Positions 16,083 through 23,932 of a stretch of DNA of 35,416 nucleotides are shown here, in pieces; the stretch's first letter is position 1; each line of letters starts with the position of its first letter. Position numbers and translations under genes: made by a program. The notes below the pieces were generated by a model that saw only the letters and a program-made list of their open reading frames with translations, was not told the origin of the DNA and ran no database searches. This DNA comes from Clostridia bacterium (GTDB lineage: Bacteria; Bacillota; Clostridia; Oscillospirales; CAG-272): the NCBI GenBank assembly GCA_017959065.1, contig JAGDBK010000033.1, positions 1-35,416 on the forward strand, written 5' to 3'.

Positions 16083-17323
16083 GATCCTTCTCCCATTGAA
16101 CTCATAATGATTGCCGCTGTTTCGCCAGCGCTGCCGGTGCGGTCTACCTTCAGGTCGGCTGTCGAGTCATAAATGCCGCGACGCGCTTCATACAGGGCTT
16201 TTATCTTGCTTATGCTGTCAGCGAGCGGACGCCAGTCTGTAGGGACCAGAAGATCCGGGGGCGTATCTATGAAAACGATCCGCCCGTTCTGCTTCAGACG
16301 ATCAACGTTCCCGCCGCGTAGCACGCAGCCACCGCCTGTCGCGATGACCGCGCCGGTCTCGGCGGATATGATGTCCGTTACTTCACTTTCGGCGTTCCTG
16401 AAATGCTCTTCGCCGTATTTTGCGAAGATCTCCGGGACCTTCATCCCAGTGTGCTTTTCTATCTCCGAGTCAAGATCGATAAATTTTCTCCCGGTCTTTT
16501 CGGATATTAGTTTCCCGAGAGTGGTTTTTCCGCATCCTGGCATGCCGGTAAGAACGATGTTGCTCCTCATCCTGTAGACCTCGCGGAACACCCTGTCGAC
16601 TGTGCCGCTGCCGTATTTCTTTCCCGTGAAGTGACCGGCTGCCAGGACGGCCTGAGCGACGAGCATGTAAAGGCCGCCTTCGGTACGGACCCCCTTTTTC
16701 AGAGCGGACATGACGAGTTCGGAGCGCAGTGGATTGAATATTGCGTCGATGACGCCTTCCAGACATTCAAAGCAGGATATGTCTATAGGGCAGTCATCCA
16801 GTTTCGGAAACATGCCGCACGGGGTGGCGTTGATAATGATCTGGGCATCGCCGTGAGCAGTTACCGCCTCTTCATATGAGACCGATCCCTTGTCCGGAGA
16901 ACGGCTCACTCTGACCGTCTCTCTCGCGCCGAGGCTTCCCGCGACGGCTGCGGCGGTCTTTGAGGTCCCGCCGGTACCAAGAATGAGCACCTTTCTCCCG
17001 GAAAGATCGATATTCAGCCTGGAGATGAGAGAGATCATGCCGCCAAAATCCGTGTTGTATCCGATCAGTCTTCCGTCTCTGTTGACTATTGTGTTGACAG
17101 CTCCGATCTTTTCCGCGGCTGCATCCAGTTCATCAAGAAACGGGATGACAGTCTGCTTATAGGGTATCGTGACGTTGATCCCCCGAAAGTCGCGTTTCCT
17201 GAAAAAGCTTTCAAGATCGATTTCCTCGATCTCGAGAAGTTCGTAGCTGTAGCTGTCGATCAGTTCGTGTATCTCGGCCGAGAAGCTGTGGCCGAGTTTT
17301 TTCGCAATCAGTCCGAATTCCAT
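16079..17323 (-). CDS. aroE-aroK: Shikimate dehydrogenase-shikimate kinase fusion
   Basis: A 414-aa bifunctional protein. Residues 1 to about 248 form shikimate dehydrogenase: LGHSFSAEIHELI (shikimate site), RGINVTIPYKQ with the catalytic Lys, and the NADP-binding LILGTGGTSKTAAAVA. Residues 252-414 form shikimate kinase: Walker A GMPGCGKTT at 260-268, FIDLDSEIE, ATGGGCVLRGG, and the lid/adenine region near TDWRPLAD. The two enzymes act consecutively (3-dehydroshikimate to shikimate to shikimate-3-phosphate). M252 could be an internal start, but no ribosome binding site is obvious. A sequencing frameshift joining two genes is unlikely because the frame is open throughout with a natural linker. 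Confidence 0.93.
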   Translation of the reverse strand: MEFGLIAKKLGHSFSAEIHELIDSYSYELLEIEEIDLESFFRKRDFRGINVTIPYKQTVIPFLDELDAAAEKIGAVNTIVNRDGRLIGYNTDFGGMISLISRLNIDLSGRKVLILGTGGTSKTAAAVAGSLGARETVRVSRSPDKGSVSYEEAVTAHGDAQIIINATPCGMFPKLDDCPIDISCFECLEGVIDAIFNPLRSELVMSALKKGVRTEGGLYMLVAQAVLAAGHFTGKKYGSGTVDRVFREVYRMRSNIVLTGMPGCGKTTLGKLISEKTGRKFIDLDSEIEKHTGMKVPEIFAKYGEEHFRNAESEVTDIISAETGAVIATGGGCVLRGGNVDRLKQNGRIVFIDTPPDLLVPTDWRPLADSISKIKALYEARRGIYDSTADLKVDRTGSAGETAAIIMSSMGEGS

Positions 17324-17332
17324 TTCTGTTTC

Positions 17333-18427
17333 TCACTTGCAAAGATAATCCGTGCCGAAATGCTCCGTGAGCAGATCTGCCAGGCAGAACGCAGTCAGAC
17401 TGTCCACTACGACGCGGGCGCGATGGATTATCGCCGGATCGTGGCGCCCGGTGACGCTGATCTCCCGGTTTTTCCGGTTAACGAAGTCTACCGTGTACTG
17501 TGTCCTGCTTATGGACGGGGTGGGTTTTACCATGCTCCTGAAGACGAGGGGCATTCCGTTGGTTATCCCCCCGTTGACACCTCCGTTGTGATTGGTGACG
17601 GTCACGATCTTCCCGTCTTCATCGACCGTGAACGGATCGTTGAATTCGCTGCCTTTCGCGTCAGCCATGTCGAAGGCGTCGCCGAACTGGATTCCCTTTA
17701 TCCCCGGGATGCTGAGGACCGCATGGGAGATAACGCTTTCAGCCGAGTCGAACCAGGGCTCGCCAATCCCAGCGGGAAGCCCGATGACAGCAGTCTCCAG
17801 GATTCCTCCGGTGCTGTCGCCTTCTGCGGCGATCGCCTCTATCCTGTCCCGCATCATTATTCCGGCTTCGGGATCGAGTACGGCGAAATCCATGGAGTTC
17901 AGTTTGTCTATGTCCGGTCCGTAATCGCCGAATCCCCGGTCACCGATCCCGGCGCAGCGGAATATGTGGGTGCCTATTCTGATATCTTTTATTTTCAGGG
18001 CGCTTATTATGACTGCGCCTGCCGCAACCACGGCAGCGGTGACGCGTCCTGAAAAATGGCCGCCGCCGCGGTAATCCTGAAAGCCGTGATACTTTTCGTT
18101 GGCGGTAAAGTCAGCGTGTCCGGGACGCGCGAGATCTTTAATGCTCTCATAATCGGAACTCTTCGCGGATGTGTTCGGGATCATTATGCACAGAGGAGTT
18201 CCGGTGGTCATGCCGGAGAAGACACCGCTCACGATCTCGAATCGGTCCTCTTCGCGTCTGGCTGTCCCTGTCCTGCCGGAAGGACGTCTCAGACCGAGCT
18301 GGGATTCGATGAATGACCTGTCGACCGGAATGCCGGGAGCAAGGCCGTCTATTACCGCACCTACGGCGTCTCCGTGGCTTTCTCCGAAAACGGTTATAAT
18401 GATGCTCTGTCCGAATGAATTCTTCAA
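17333..18427 (-). CDS. aroC: Chorismate synthase
   Basis: Eliminates phosphate from EPSP to give chorismate, using reduced FMN. The 364-aa protein shows the three family signatures: GESHGDAVGAVIDG near the N-terminus with catalytic His, HGFQDYRGGGHFSGR in the middle, and RHDPAIIHRARVV near the end. The arginine-rich loop GRTGTARREEDR is also present. It starts four bases after aroB and ends nine bases before the aroE-aroK start. Confidence 0.95.
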   Translation of the reverse strand: MKNSFGQSIIITVFGESHGDAVGAVIDGLAPGIPVDRSFIESQLGLRRPSGRTGTARREEDRFEIVSGVFSGMTTGTPLCIMIPNTSAKSSDYESIKDLARPGHADFTANEKYHGFQDYRGGGHFSGRVTAAVVAAGAVIISALKIKDIRIGTHIFRCAGIGDRGFGDYGPDIDKLNSMDFAVLDPEAGIMMRDRIEAIAAEGDSTGGILETAVIGLPAGIGEPWFDSAESVISHAVLSIPGIKGIQFGDAFDMADAKGSEFNDPFTVDEDGKIVTVTNHNGGVNGGITNGMPLVFRSMVKPTPSISRTQYTVDFVNRKNREISVTGRHDPAIIHRARVVVDSLTAFCLADLLTEHFGTDYLCK

Positions 18428-18431
18428 TTCC

Positions 18432-19445
18432 TTATCCTCCAGTACAGACCGTCTCTATGAGAGACCTCAGTTTATCTTTTGTGACTGTTTCCATTCTGTA
18501 TGAGCCGACTGAATCCGAAAACACACAGTCTGTTCCGTCTCTGTTCGCCTTTTTGTCCATCAAAGCGGCTTTCAGAACATCTTCCGGGTCAAGGCCGCAC
18601 GAAACGGGAAGGCCGAGCCTTGAAAGAATTTCAGTGACTCTGTCTCTGACGGAATCTCCGCACATGGGTACCATGCCTATCGCGACGCAGTTTCCGTGAA
18701 GCATAGCGCCATTTGAGACGCTTTCGACGGCGTGTCCGACCGTATGCCCGAAATTCAGGACTTTTCTCAGTCCGGATTCCTTTTCGTCGTTTTCTATGAC
18801 ACGCGCTTTGATCATTACGGATCTGGCGATGATCTCGTCTATTCTGTCCATAGGATCGCCGTTTTCAAACAGAGAGAAGAGTTCGGCATCGAACGTGACA
18901 GATTCTTTGAGCGCCTCGGCGAGCCCGTTCGAGATATGTCTCGGGGGCAGGGTGGAGAGCACATCCGGGTCTATGAGGACCCCGGAAGGCTGGTGAAAGG
19001 TCCCGACTATATTCTTTATCCCGGAAAAATCTATCGCTGTCTTTCCGCCCACCGATGAATCGACCTGGCTCAAGACGGTGGTCGGAACATTGTAGAAGTC
19101 TATTCCCCTCATGTAGACCGATGATGCGAAACCCGCGAGATCTCCCACGACTCCCCCGCCGACCGCGATCAGGCAGTCGCCGCGGTTAAGGCCCGCTTTC
19201 ATAATCTTGGAGATGACATTCTGCAGTTCTGAAAAGCTCTTCGATCTTTCTCCTTCCGGAACGGTGACCACCGTGCTCTTCCTGCATTGTGAAGCTATTG
19301 TGTCCGCATACTTTTCGGGTACTCCCGAATCCGTAACGATCAAGGCATTTCTGTCAAGATCAAGATATCCGCCAGCTTTTGAAAGGCATCCGCGTTCAAT
19401 CAGTACCTGATACGAACGGCTGCCGAGATTGACCCGGACTGTCAC
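18432..19445 (-). CDS. aroB: 3-dehydroquinate synthase
   Basis: Cyclises DAHP to 3-dehydroquinate with NAD+ and a divalent metal. The 337-aa protein carries GGGVVGDLAGFASSVYMRG, the NVPTTVLSQVDSSVGGKTAID block, the metal ligand region around GLAEALKESV, and the His motif NFGHTVGHAVE. It overlaps the end of pheA by 4 bp. Confidence 0.95.
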   Translation of the reverse strand: MTVRVNLGSRSYQVLIERGCLSKAGGYLDLDRNALIVTDSGVPEKYADTIASQCRKSTVVTVPEGERSKSFSELQNVISKIMKAGLNRGDCLIAVGGGVVGDLAGFASSVYMRGIDFYNVPTTVLSQVDSSVGGKTAIDFSGIKNIVGTFHQPSGVLIDPDVLSTLPPRHISNGLAEALKESVTFDAELFSLFENGDPMDRIDEIIARSVMIKARVIENDEKESGLRKVLNFGHTVGHAVESVSNGAMLHGNCVAIGMVPMCGDSVRDRVTEILSRLGLPVSCGLDPEDVLKAALMDKKANRDGTDCVFSDSVGSYRMETVTKDKLRSLIETVCTGG

Positions 19446-20548
19446 ATCAGATCCTCCTTAATTGATATCTCGTTAGTGAATCTGCCTACGATCTTCAGCA
19501 TATCACACTGACTTTTAAGTTCCGAGAGCATCCGGATCCCGGCGTCCGATCCGTCGTCTCCTTCCGCTTCGGCGTAAAAATAGTACTGCCAGTCCTTGTC
19601 CGGGACAGGGCGGCTCCTCAGAGCTTTAAGATTGAATCCGTGGGAACCGATGACGTTCACTGCCTTGGCAAGCGCGCCGGCGACGTCTCTGACTGTGAAC
19701 ATCAGGATGAACTTACACGTCTGTGAGCCTTCCGGACGGTGCCCGGTCTTTGAGAAAACAGCGAATTTCGTCGTATTCGTATTGGACGAATTGATATCGT
19801 GATCCAGAATCTCAAGACCGTAAAGCGAGGCGGTGAGAGTACTGGCTATTGCGGCTGTTTCGCGGTCATCAAGTTCGGACACTTTCTGCGCCGCTTCCGC
19901 GGTATTGCCGGCCGGGATCTCCTCCCACCCGTGTCTTCTGATGTATTCCCGGCACTGGCTAAGAGCCTGGGGATGGCTCATGATACGGCGTATTCCGCCG
20001 ATCTCGCTTCCCCTGACAGCCAGCAGACTGTGGGAGACCGGAAGAGTGTAGATCCCGTTGACATACAGATCACCGAAAAACATCAGATCCATGACCTGCC
20101 CGACTTCGCCTGCGTAGCTGTTTTCAAGCGGGAGCACGGTACAGTCGAACTGACCGTTTGCCACTGATCTGTAAGCGTCTTCAAACCCGTCGAATCCGAC
20201 GCATTCCGCTCCGGGGAAAATCTTCCGCGCCGCTATGTCGGCGAAAGCGCCCTGAACCCCGGAATAGGCGACCCGGATACCCTCATTCAGCCTGTGCTGG
20301 TATTTTTTGGATACGCTGAGAAGGTTCTCGTAAAAGCTGAGATAATAGCCCCGGAGGAGATCGTCTTCTATCAGCGAACCGTTGCGCGCGATAATCTGCT
20401 GCTCTCTTGCCGGATCGTAGACCGGGAGTCCTCTTTCCTGCTTGTAAATGGCGATCTCCCTGACTGACTCCATCCTGCGGAGGAAGAGTTCGGCCATTTT
20501 CCTGTCGATCTCCGATATCTTTTCGCGTTCCTCTTCTAATATGTCCAT
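19442..20548 (-). CDS. pheA: Chorismate mutase / prephenate dehydratase (P-protein)
   Basis: Bifunctional enzyme of the phenylalanine branch: chorismate to prephenate to phenylpyruvate. With the start at ATG 20548 it has 368 aa: an AroQ-type chorismate mutase (about 1-85; RKMAELFLRRMESVREIAIYK), a prephenate dehydratase domain (about 95-270; VAYSGVQGAFADIAA, PLENSYAGEVGQVMD, and the catalytic Thr-type motif TKFAVFS) and a C-terminal ACT domain (about 278-355) starting FILMFTVRDVAGALAKA, where Phe inhibition is expected. The ATG at 20560 is only one base from GGAAAGG and the one at 20584 has no ribosome binding site. It is the first gene of the aro operon but has no clear promoter of its own. 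Confidence 0.93.
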   Translation of the reverse strand: MDILEEEREKISEIDRKMAELFLRRMESVREIAIYKQERGLPVYDPAREQQIIARNGSLIEDDLLRGYYLSFYENLLSVSKKYQHRLNEGIRVAYSGVQGAFADIAARKIFPGAECVGFDGFEDAYRSVANGQFDCTVLPLENSYAGEVGQVMDLMFFGDLYVNGIYTLPVSHSLLAVRGSEIGGIRRIMSHPQALSQCREYIRRHGWEEIPAGNTAEAAQKVSELDDRETAAIASTLTASLYGLEILDHDINSSNTNTTKFAVFSKTGHRPEGSQTCKFILMFTVRDVAGALAKAVNVIGSHGFNLKALRSRPVPDKDWQYYFYAEAEGDDGSDAGIRMLSELKSQCDMLKIVGRFTNEISIKEDLM

Positions 20549-20639
20549 ATTTATGACCATACCTTTCCGCTGCGCGGAAGGCACAAAAAGGCATGAAACC
20601 GGGGCCTCTAACGCAGCAAGTCAAAATCTGTTAGAATAG

Positions 20640-20859
20640 GCTTGAGGAAGCAGGTACACTACAGAGCACGTGGAGGTGAGTAGGCTCAGCCTCATGCGCT
20701 GGACTGAATATTTATGTGTTGCCGGACGCTCTTTCAAGCACAAATGTGTAGGGTTTTGTACCCTGTAACCTTATCTTTGGAGAGACAGACTACTTCAATC
20801 TTTCAGTGAGCGTTCAGTCCCTGCCTGTTCCCTCAAATATTGCTTTGAGGGGATGTGTT
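20640..20859 (+). ncRNA. Candidate IS110 bridge RNA region
   Basis: IS110-group elements are known to encode a structured bridge RNA in the long non-coding end before the transposase, whose loops pair with target and donor DNA. This element has such a long left end. Visible stems include AGGC/GCCT around 20690 and AGGGT/ACCCT at about 20748-20762. The guide loops were not resolved here, so the call rests on family knowledge and position. Confidence 0.45.
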
Positions 20860-22101
20860 ATGCTTAAAATCGTTTACCCCATTTGCTGTGGGATGGATGT
20901 TCACAAGTCGTTTCTTGTTGCCTGTATCGCCACGACAAACAGCCAAGGTGTCACAACCTACACGAGCAAGAGGTTTTCAACATTTACCGGTAACCTCCGT
21001 CGGTGTGGTGCATGGCTGGCGGAACACAACTGCAAGGATGTATGTATGGAATCTACGGGAAAATACTGGATTCCCATCTACAACATTCTGGAACCATCCT
21101 GCAAGATCGTTCTGGCTCATCCAAAGTACGTCAAAGCGATACGAGGAAAGAAAACCGACAAAAAGGACGCCAAATGGATCGCAGACATTTTTAAGCACGA
21201 CTTGGTTTCCGGGAGCTTTATTCCTCCTGCGGATATTCGCCAGCTTCGAGATCTGGTGCGCTACCGCTGGAAGCTCACCAATTTTACAACCGGTGAAAAG
21301 AATCGTGCTCAAAACTGCCTCACCGTGTCCAACATCAAACTGGACGACGTGTTCTCGGACGTGTTCGGTAAAGCAGCTTCTGCGATCACGGCCAGACTGC
21401 TGGAGAACCCAGCAGAGAGAATTACCGACGTTTCCGCATTTCGCACCAAAGGCATGAAAGCCACCGACGAGGATCTCCTTGCTGCCGTGGACGGAGAACT
21501 GTGTGTTGAACAGGCTGAGAAGCTTCGCATTATCCGATCCCACATGGATAGCCTCGACATCTGCAAAGCCAACCTGGAATCTCTTATTCTTTCCCTTGCG
21601 GAAAAGTATCTTCCGCAGCTCAACCTTGTTATGACGGTGCCGGGTATCCAGTCCTTTGCCGCGATTGGCATCATCTCTGAAATCGGAGTGGATATGTCCG
21701 TGTTCCCGACCTCCAAGCATCTCTGCTCCTGGGCCGGTCTTACGCCGCAGAATAACGAGAGCGCCGGAAAGAAGAAAACCACCAGAATTGGCAGAGCTGG
21801 TGCCTACATCAAGCCTTTGCTTGTTCAGTGTGCGCTGTGTGCAATTCGCAAGAAAAGCAATCCCGAGATTCGCTGGCGCTATGAAAACCTGAAAAAGCGC
21901 CGGGGTCACAAAAAAGCTATCATTGCCATTGCAAGAATGCTGCTTACTGCCATTTACAACATTCTCAAGAAGAATGAGCCCTACAATCCCGAGCTTTATG
22001 CTCACATTAACACTCCACCGAAGCAACGGACAGTTTCTGTGGAGGAGGCCATCTTCATTTTACAAAGGCAAGGCTATCTCGTGACGCCCAGCGCCACGTA
22101 G
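20860..22101 (+). CDS. IS110-family transposase
   Basis: A 413-aa recombinase with the two family domains. The N-terminal RuvC-like DEDD domain has MDVHKSF with D13, the [14 protein letters not shown] block and the [14 protein letters not shown] block. The C-terminal transposase domain has [17 protein letters not shown] and [18 protein letters not shown], which holds the candidate catalytic serine. The ATG at 20860 is chosen because GAGGGG lies about seven bases upstream and the protein then begins in the usual way for its relatives ([16 protein letters not shown]). An upstream ATG at 20806 lacks these. The frame is intact, so the element may be active. Confidence 0.93.
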   Translation: MLKIVYPICCGMDVHKSFLVACIATTNSQGVTTYTSKRFSTFTGNLRRCGAWLAEHNCKDVCMESTGKYWIPIYNILEPSCKIVLAHPKYVKAIRGKKTDKKDAKWIADIFKHDLVSGSFIPPADIRQLRDLVRYRWKLTNFTTGEKNRAQNCLTVSNIKLDDVFSDVFGKAASAITARLLENPAERITDVSAFRTKGMKATDEDLLAAVDGELCVEQAEKLRIIRSHMDSLDICKANLESLILSLAEKYLPQLNLVMTVPGIQSFAAIGIISEIGVDMSVFPTSKHLCSWAGLTPQNNESAGKKKTTRIGRAGAYIKPLLVQCALCAIRKKSNPEIRWRYENLKKRRGHKKAIIAIARMLLTAIYNILKKNEPYNPELYAHINTPPKQRTVSVEEAIFILQRQGYLVTPSAT

Positions 22102-22129
22102 ATTATACTCCATCTGCTTGCCCTTGAAT

Positions 22130-22156
22130 AGTCCCCTTTTCAGGGGGCTTGGTTTT
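22130..22156 (+). terminator. Terminator after the IS110 transposase
   Basis: A 7-bp stem with one G-U pair (22130-22136 with 22143-22149) is followed by TTGGTTTT, 28 bases after the transposase stop. Confidence 0.65.
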
Positions 22157-22325
22157 GTGCGCCCTTTTTTGGTATGGTGCTCAGATTACAATGTTTCAAC
22201 CTTATACCTCACTTGTCCGCAGACCGGTCCGGTCTTACCGCCGGCTGATCCCAGACGCGATAATCTTCGGCAGCGCAATTGTCCCCGGATCTTACGAATA
22301 ATCCGCCCGGATACGGCGCGCCGCT

Positions 22326-22363
22326 GAAAAACAAAAGCGGTTTGCCAACGACAGCAAACCGCT
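22326..22363 (-). terminator. Attenuator terminator after the Phe/Tyr leader peptide
   Basis: On the minus strand a perfect 10-bp stem (22363-22354 with 22345-22336) with an 8-nt loop is followed by TTTGTTTTTC. Its 5' arm and loop (22357-22348) are almost identical to leader codons 13-16 (22452-22443), and both can pair with 22391-22382 just after the leader stop: 10 of 10 pairs for the codon segment and 9 of 10 for the terminator arm. That gives mutually exclusive 1:2, 2:3 and 3:4 structures, the arrangement of a ribosome-controlled attenuator. Confidence 0.85.
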
Positions 22364-22390
22364 CAGCGAACGATGATTGAATTGCTTTCG

Positions 22391-22489
22391 TCAGACAGAA
22401 GATCCTTCAGGGGCATAAAAGGCAAAGCCCGCATAATAGCGAACGAAAGCAAAAAAGGCAAAAGAGAAGTTTACGGAAACGTTTTTCAT
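22391..22489 (-). CDS. Phe/Tyr-rich attenuator leader peptide
   Basis: A 32-codon ORF. Seven codons are Phe (positions 8, 10, 12, 13, 15, 22, 24) and three are Tyr (18, 19, 25), so almost a third of the peptide is aromatic; the core reads NFSFAFFAFVRYYAGFAFY. AAAGGAG lies six bases before the ATG, an ideal ribosome binding site. A near-consensus promoter is about 43 bases upstream and the attenuator terminator follows. By analogy with the pheA leader peptide of enteric bacteria, ribosomes stalled on Phe or Tyr codons would mask segment 1 and allow the antiterminator to form. It is oriented toward pheA and the aro operon. A small membrane peptide is the alternative, but the Arg in the middle and the matching RNA segments favour a leader. 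Confidence 0.85.
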   Translation of the reverse strand: MKNVSVNFSFAFFAFVRYYAGFAFYAPEGSSV

Positions 22490-22538
22490 TTTCTTCTCCT
22501 TTCTGCCACCGGCCGGTTGATCTATTATTGATGCAATA

Positions 22539-22568
22539 ATTATAGAAGAATAGAGAGCGAAAAGTCAA
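22539..22568 (-). promoter_or_regulatory. Promoter of the aromatic leader/attenuator
   Basis: On the minus strand TTGACT (22568-22563) and a perfect TATAAT (22544-22539) are spaced by 18 bp. Transcription would begin near 22532, about 43 bases before the leader ATG. Confidence 0.85.
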
Positions 22569-22680
22569 TGCCAAAATCCACAAAAACTCATGTTCCGTAT
22601 ATATTTCACGCTTTTTTCTGCCGTCACCCGGGTCCGGAAGCATTGTCCGGCTCGTTTCCGGCCTGAAAAAGCTGGAGAAC

Positions 22681-22714
22681 AAAAAAGCCGCGGCAGATCC
22701 GTATCTTCCGCGGC
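22681..22714 (-). terminator. Terminator of tRNA-Val
   Basis: On the minus strand GCCGCGG and CCGCGGC (22714-22708 with 22693-22687) form a 7-bp stem with an inner AGAT/ATCT pairing. TTTTTT follows (complement of 22686-22681). It begins 11 bases after the tRNA 3' end. Confidence 0.88.
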
Positions 22715-22724
22715 AGATTATGAA

Positions 22725-22801
22725 TGGTGGAGACAATTGGAGTTGAACCAATGACCCCTTGCATGTCAAGCAAGTACTCTAACCATCTGAGCTATGCCTC
22801 C
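22725..22801 (-). tRNA. tRNA-Val (GAC)
   Basis: A complete 77-nt cloverleaf including an encoded CCA. The acceptor stem GGAGGCA pairs with TGTCTCC (one G-U). The D arm is GCTC...GAGT, the anticodon stem is CTTGC/GCAAG around the loop TTGACAT with anticodon GAC, and the T arm is ATTGG/CCAAT with loop TTCAACT. It has its own promoter and terminator and so is a single-gene unit. Confidence 0.95.
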
Positions 22802-22813
22802 AAACCGAAGGGT

Positions 22814-22842
22814 ATTTTATCACACATTATTTCCGAAATCAA
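22814..22842 (-). promoter_or_regulatory. Promoter of tRNA-Val
   Basis: On the minus strand TTGATT (22842-22837) and TAAAAT (22819-22814) have a 17-bp spacer, ending 13 bases before the tRNA 5' end at 22801. Confidence 0.78.
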
Positions 22843-22879
22843 TAGAAAAACCAAAAAAGCAAAAAAATCTCCAAATCAC

Positions 22880-22908
22880 TTGACTACGCAGACCGATTAT
22901 AATATAAT
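22880..22908 (+). promoter_or_regulatory. Promoter of rpmH
   Basis: TTGACT (22880-22885) and a perfect TATAAT (22903-22908) have a 17-bp spacer, 77 bases before the rpmH start. It is divergent from the tRNA-Val promoter. Confidence 0.88.
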
Positions 22909-22984
22909 ATCCTGTGTTGTTGTGTAAACTTTACTGGTGGACTAACACGCTTCCGATCAAGAGTGAAGGGGAGGTGCAAAAGAG

Positions 22985-23119
22985 ATGCTCAGAACATATC
23001 AGCCTAAGAAGCGCCACAGAAAAATGGAGCATGGTTTCAGGAAGAGAATGAAGACAGCCAACGGCCGCAAGGTGTTGAAGCGCAGACGCGCAAAAGGCAG
23101 AATCAGACTCACATATTGA
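22985..23119 (+). CDS. rpmH: 50S ribosomal protein L34
   Basis: A 44-aa highly basic ribosomal protein with the canonical L34 sequence: [18 protein letters not shown] at the N-terminus, then a [17 protein letters not shown] core. The length is exactly that of the family. GGAGGTG lies eight bases before the ATG. It opens the conserved rpmH-rnpA-yidD-yidC-jag-mnmE cluster. Confidence 0.97.
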   Translation: MLRTYQPKKRHRKMEHGFRKRMKTANGRKVLKRRRAKGRIRLTY

Positions 23120-23133
23120 ATTATCACCGGTCA

Positions 23134-23231
23134 GGCAGAGCTTTTTTGCTTTGCCTTGATCGGCGAAAAGTTTCTTAGGACCAGTTTTCAGTCTTCTGCC
23201 ATATAGCTGCGGCTGGTCCTCGCCGGTTTTT
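23134..23231 (+). terminator. Hairpins between rpmH and rnpA, second one terminator-like
   Basis: The first hairpin pairs 23134-23141 with 23148-23155 around a T6 loop. The second pairs 23177-23184 with 23213-23220 and extends outward through CGGCG (23161-23165) with CGCCG (23221-23225), then runs into TTTTT at 23227-23231. It looks like a partial terminator that could lower rnpA expression relative to the abundant L34 mRNA. Confidence 0.55.
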
Positions 23232-23270
23232 GAACAGACATTTATATTACCTATGGAAGCGGGTTCATAA

Positions 23271-23699
23271 GTGAAATACAAGGCTATAGGCGAGAGCCAT
23301 CTTTATTCTAAAGCCTATTCAAAGGGGAAAAAATGTGTAGCCAAAAGAGTGGTGGTCTATGTGCTGAAGGACTTCCGGTCCGAAGCTTTCAGAAAGGCCG
23401 ACCCTCTTAAAAGACCGCTGAACCGCATCGGCCTGACAGTAACCAAAAAGATCGGCAGCGCCGTGGAACGGAACAGGGTCAGAAGGATAATGCGCGAAGG
23501 CTACCGTGCGGTAGACAGCAAATATCAGCTCGCCAAGGGATATCTCGTCGTGATAGTTGCCAGAGGCCAGATAGCCGGTGCCAGATCCGGGGATATAGAG
23601 CGAGATCTGCTCTATGCCTTCCGTTCGCTTGACATGATAGCAGGAGGCCCTTCCGTTTCTCAGTCAAAAGTGAAGGACGGCGGAGGCCCGGTCAAATGA
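23271..23699 (+). CDS. rnpA: Ribonuclease P protein component
   Basis: The basic protein cofactor of RNase P, which matures tRNA 5' ends. 142 aa, slightly longer than usual owing to a C-terminal tail after about residue 122. The RNA-binding signature [14 protein letters not shown] is at about residues 64-77, preceded by [13 protein letters not shown]. The start is GTG at 23271, with GGAAG about ten bases upstream. Its stop overlaps the yidD start (ATGA). Confidence 0.95.
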   Translation: MKYKAIGESHLYSKAYSKGKKCVAKRVVVYVLKDFRSEAFRKADPLKRPLNRIGLTVTKKIGSAVERNRVRRIMREGYRAVDSKYQLAKGYLVVIVARGQIAGARSGDIERDLLYAFRSLDMIAGGPSVSQSKVKDGGGPVK

Positions 23700-23932
23700 A
23701 ATATGTGTTTATTTACCTGATAAAATTTTATCAGAAATGTATTTCACCGCTTAAAGGCGGAGCCTGCTGCAGGTTCACTCCGACATGTTCCGCGTATGCC
23801 ATCGAGGCTTTTCAGGTCCACGGATTCTTTGTCGGACTTGGACTGTCGGTCTGGCGGGTATTGAGATGCAATCCGTTCTGCAAGGGAGGGTACGATCCCG
23901 TCCCAGAGAAAAAGAGCAGAAGCCGCAGCTGA
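23696..23932 (+). CDS. yidD: Membrane protein insertion efficiency factor
   Basis: A 78-aa member of the YidD family, a small membrane-associated helper of YidC-dependent insertion. The signature [29 protein letters not shown] with its cysteine cluster and the [14 protein letters not shown] ending are both present. It overlaps rnpA by 4 bp. Confidence 0.95.
   Translation: MKYVFIYLIKFYQKCISPLKGGACCRFTPTCSAYAIEAFQVHGFFVGLGLSVWRVLRCNPFCKGGYDPVPEKKSRSRS

Larger units (their letters stand above)
20600..22215 (+). mobile_element. IS110-family insertion sequence (ends approximate)
   Basis: The element contains one IS110-type transposase, a roughly 220-nt non-coding left end and a short right end. 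Its ends lack terminal inverted repeats, as expected for the family, so the borders are estimates from the change in base composition and the neighbouring host features. A 5-bp CGCAG occurs near both candidate borders (about 20613 and 22223) but is not proof of the junction. The insertion lies between the attenuator at 22326 and pheA at 20548. Confidence 0.7.

Noticed and set aside
16079..17323. The aroE-aroK fusion as a sequencing artefact
   Set aside because: The frame is open with normal codon use and a natural linker between complete domains, and no indel signature is visible.
20549..20584. A pheA start at ATG 20584
   Set aside because: No ribosome binding site precedes it and the added residues do not fit the chorismate mutase N-terminus.
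22102..22325. A gene or CRISPR-like array to the right of the transposase
   Set aside because: Only the IS right end and a short host leader remnant are seen. There are no direct repeats with regular spacing here or elsewhere in the window.
22407..22769. A 120-aa minus-strand open frame
   Set aside because: It runs across the tRNA-Val end, its terminator and the leader promoter, in a different frame from the leader peptide, and has no ribosome binding site.
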